DNA of 64,000 bases from Cardiocondyla obscurior (Eukaryota; Arthropoda; Insecta; Hymenoptera; Formicidae): assembly GCF_019399895.1 (NCBI RefSeq), contig NC_091875.1:5332001-5396000 (forward strand). Reading direction: 5' to 3'. The position numbers and the translations under genes were made by a program. A model generated the notes under the pieces. It saw nothing but the letters and a program-made list of their open reading frames with translations. It did not search any database and had not been told where the DNA came from. Shown here in pieces: positions 61,615 to 64,000 of the stretch (positions within the stretch are counted from its first letter, which is position 1; each line of letters opens with the position of its first letter).

Positions 61615-64000
61615 CTGAAAGACGAAAAAATAAACCCAGTAAAGCCAAGCCGACGCCGGCCGCACATTTCGAAGCGGCTTATGTTTAACAAACATCGAGT
61701 GGTGATTATAAAAAGTATACGGCGGGTATACCGAACGATTCAACACCGGCATCCTTACGGCGTAATGAATGCAATTGCGTGCGAGATTGGATTTCATTTA
61801 CGGAGTCGTGCGAGAAAATCGCTCGGGCATAAGAAAAAGGGCTCTCGAGATGAACAATAGCGCGCTTGCAGCTATTTTTCAGCCGTCGGTCGTCACGGTC
61901 TGCTTGAACAAACAACGGCGCATTTTCTATTCACCTGTAAGTACACGAGGTGGCCCCCGCGTTATCAGGAACAGATCAATGCTTCCCAACCTAGCGACAG
62001 TGCAGCCAGCGCGTATGTAGGTCGACTTTATGAAAAATTCTCAGGTTAAAGATAACGGCTGCTCTCGTTCGACGTATCCATGTACGCTCGACTTTGCCAT
62101 CGCGGTCTTTATGAACACTATTAATCGATAAACGAGGTTCTAGGACACTTTGAAAATTGATCCCCCGGCAAGTATTAAGGTGACGATAATTTCGAGACCT
62201 TTTGCTCATCGAACAAGTCGAAGCGTATAAACCAATTAATAATACAATTAACAAATATGCATTATTAAAAAGAAAAAAAAAAAAAACTTAACGCGACAGA
62301 CACCGCCAGATCATTGCTAGTGCAATATTTTTATTGCAACACAGAGTCCTCGTCGAATCTCATTCAGGATTTCAAAAGGCAGTCATTATTCGCCACAATT
62401 TCGTAAGACTCGGACAGGCAAATGTAACCGTTACTTAACAAGCGTAGCCTCCATTACGCGCCGTGATTTTCGGCACGGCAGTCGTCACGCACAATCACGG
62501 CTATCGACAAAATATCGCGAACCGTGTCGAATTTGGATTATCTTATATGGTAAAAGCGAGCAATGACTAAGCATCGTCGACTCGGCACCTCGCGTCCGTT
62601 TTTGCGATTTCAATCTACGATCGCGTCCTAATTACGATGCAAGATGAATGGCGGGCCCCGTGAAAATCAAATTTTGCCGCTTTCCCGAACGAATTGCTGG
62701 AAGTCGCGTCGAATATACACCGGCTCGGTGTTAAAATGACTGTCGAGTAGGACCGGGTCGATATTTTGTTTGGCAGCTTGTTGGGAGCCTCGGGACGGGC
62801 TCTAATCACTTTGGAAGTATCGCAATGAACGGTGACATTAATTACCAGGGCGCGCCATTCTTCTATGCGAAAAACCGGCTGTGTTACTGACCGCTGCCGA
62901 CGTTTTGTCATGTAAAAAGACAGGAGATGAATGCCCGTTGGTCCAATAATGACGCACGGTGAACGTTCGACAAGCGGTTGCTACGCGTTCCACTTTGCTG
63001 ATCGTTTACCGCGAACTATTGATGATTCGATTACAGTCGCAATCTCCAGAGGTGAGCAATGTCGATGTACAATTAGTGCAAAGGAAAAAAAAAAGAACAA
63101 ACTGTTGCAAAACTGCGAGACGCATTGAAAGACTCAGTTATTTGTTGGTCACTATCAGCGACAGATTTGTATCTCGAGGTCTATTGGATTCAATTAGCGC
63201 GGCAATTGTCAGAAGACATGACGCAGTACGACACAAAGATAAATATAAACCGAGACAAATGCGATTTTCTTCGCGATTTTTTTTTTTTAAGTAAAAATAA
63301 TAATTTTTACAGCATTAATGAGACATAAAACATTTTTTTTTTTTTTAACTATTACCTAGCCATTTTGGAAAATGCGAAGAAAACACAAACGCTTTATGGA
63401 CACAAAATTAGGAATAATATACATGTTTAATTAATCCTAGGTGATGGAAGGATCTGATAGGTGGAGTCATTAATAATAATACTGTCAGGAAAGCGTGTTA
63501 AACAGAGCAACGCCTGAGCTTTTTAACGTTAATGCTGCGCATTACACGCGGCATTGTTTTACGACGACATCGCCGTCATAATTCGCACGAGCTCGGCGCA
63601 AAAATACAATAAAAATTTAGAGCGTTCAATTTCACGCGGCTCTCGGCAAATCTCTCAAGAGCGTGTGACCCAGCGTGAACCGTCAATCGATATATAGGCT
63701 AAACCGGCTGACGTGGCTGCAAGTTTTTCATGCGTCACGTCTATTAATGTAGGTGTATATACCTGCCTACGTGCGTCGGTTTTATTTTTTTTTTCCCCAT
63801 ACGAGGGCCGTCGATAAAAATATCCCCCCAATATAGAGAAAATACGCGAATACATGTCTAAAAATATTGAATAAAGAAATTAATGTTTCAATTAAAATCC
63901 ATTCAAATAATAAAATATAAAAATTAGAGTCGCGATAAAGATTAATGGTTATGATAAAACGCAATTTATTTAAAAAAAATTCACCACAGTCGTTGCTAAT
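61615..64000. other. Region upstream of the first visible IPPK exon
   Basis: This is probably intron of IPPK. I searched the minus strand for the YRGEG motif expected in the first coding exon and did not see it. No other gene was recognised. Confidence 0.4.

Overview
The window is animal nuclear DNA, most probably from an insect and plausibly a hymenopteran. Short exons are separated by AT-rich introns with poly-T/pyrimidine tracts and GTAAGT/YAG splice sites. The genes recognised are typical insect genes. The order-level assignment is inference. No bacterial operons, rRNA, tRNA or CRISPR arrays were seen.

Layout, left to right. (1) 4.57-5.24 kb, minus strand: three 5' leader exons of an unidentified gene, the third holding a start codon; its body was not found. 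(2) 7.63-30.04 kb, plus strand: most of a five-Ig-domain, single-pass membrane receptor resembling the Nephrin/IRRE group. The N-terminal exon(s) are missing, exons are small, and its introns hold several foldback/MITE-like elements. (3) 30.07-33.71 kb, plus strand: a complete nine-exon Nimrod-family (Eater/NimC-like) phagocytic receptor with a signal peptide, a CCxGY motif, about 15 NIM repeats, a TM helix and a short tail. Its start codon lies only about 30 bp after the inferred stop of the Ig receptor gene. (4) 36.93-50.34 kb, minus strand: a complete 24-coding-exon neurofibromin (Nf1) gene, predicted at 2736 residues, with the GAP-related domain, Sec14-PH module and C-terminal region. (5) 51.88-61.61 kb, minus strand: inositol-pentakisphosphate 2-kinase (IPPK/IPK1), lacking only its first coding exon(s), which should lie beyond the right edge.

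The exon models for Nimrod, Nf1 and IPPK keep phase at every junction, which is the main support for the hand-made boundaries. In Nf1 one junction works only with a GC-AG intron, and a 42-nt symmetrical microexon can be included or skipped in frame.

The genes do not form one pathway. Two are cell-surface receptors (adhesion/recognition and phagocytosis) and two are intracellular signalling proteins (Ras-GAP and inositol phosphate kinase). The Nimrod and Nf1 genes converge; IPPK and Nf1 are in tandem on the minus strand about 1.5 kb apart. The least expected features are the near-abutting Ig-receptor/Nimrod pair and a two-copy TA-flanked MITE family inside Ig-receptor introns.
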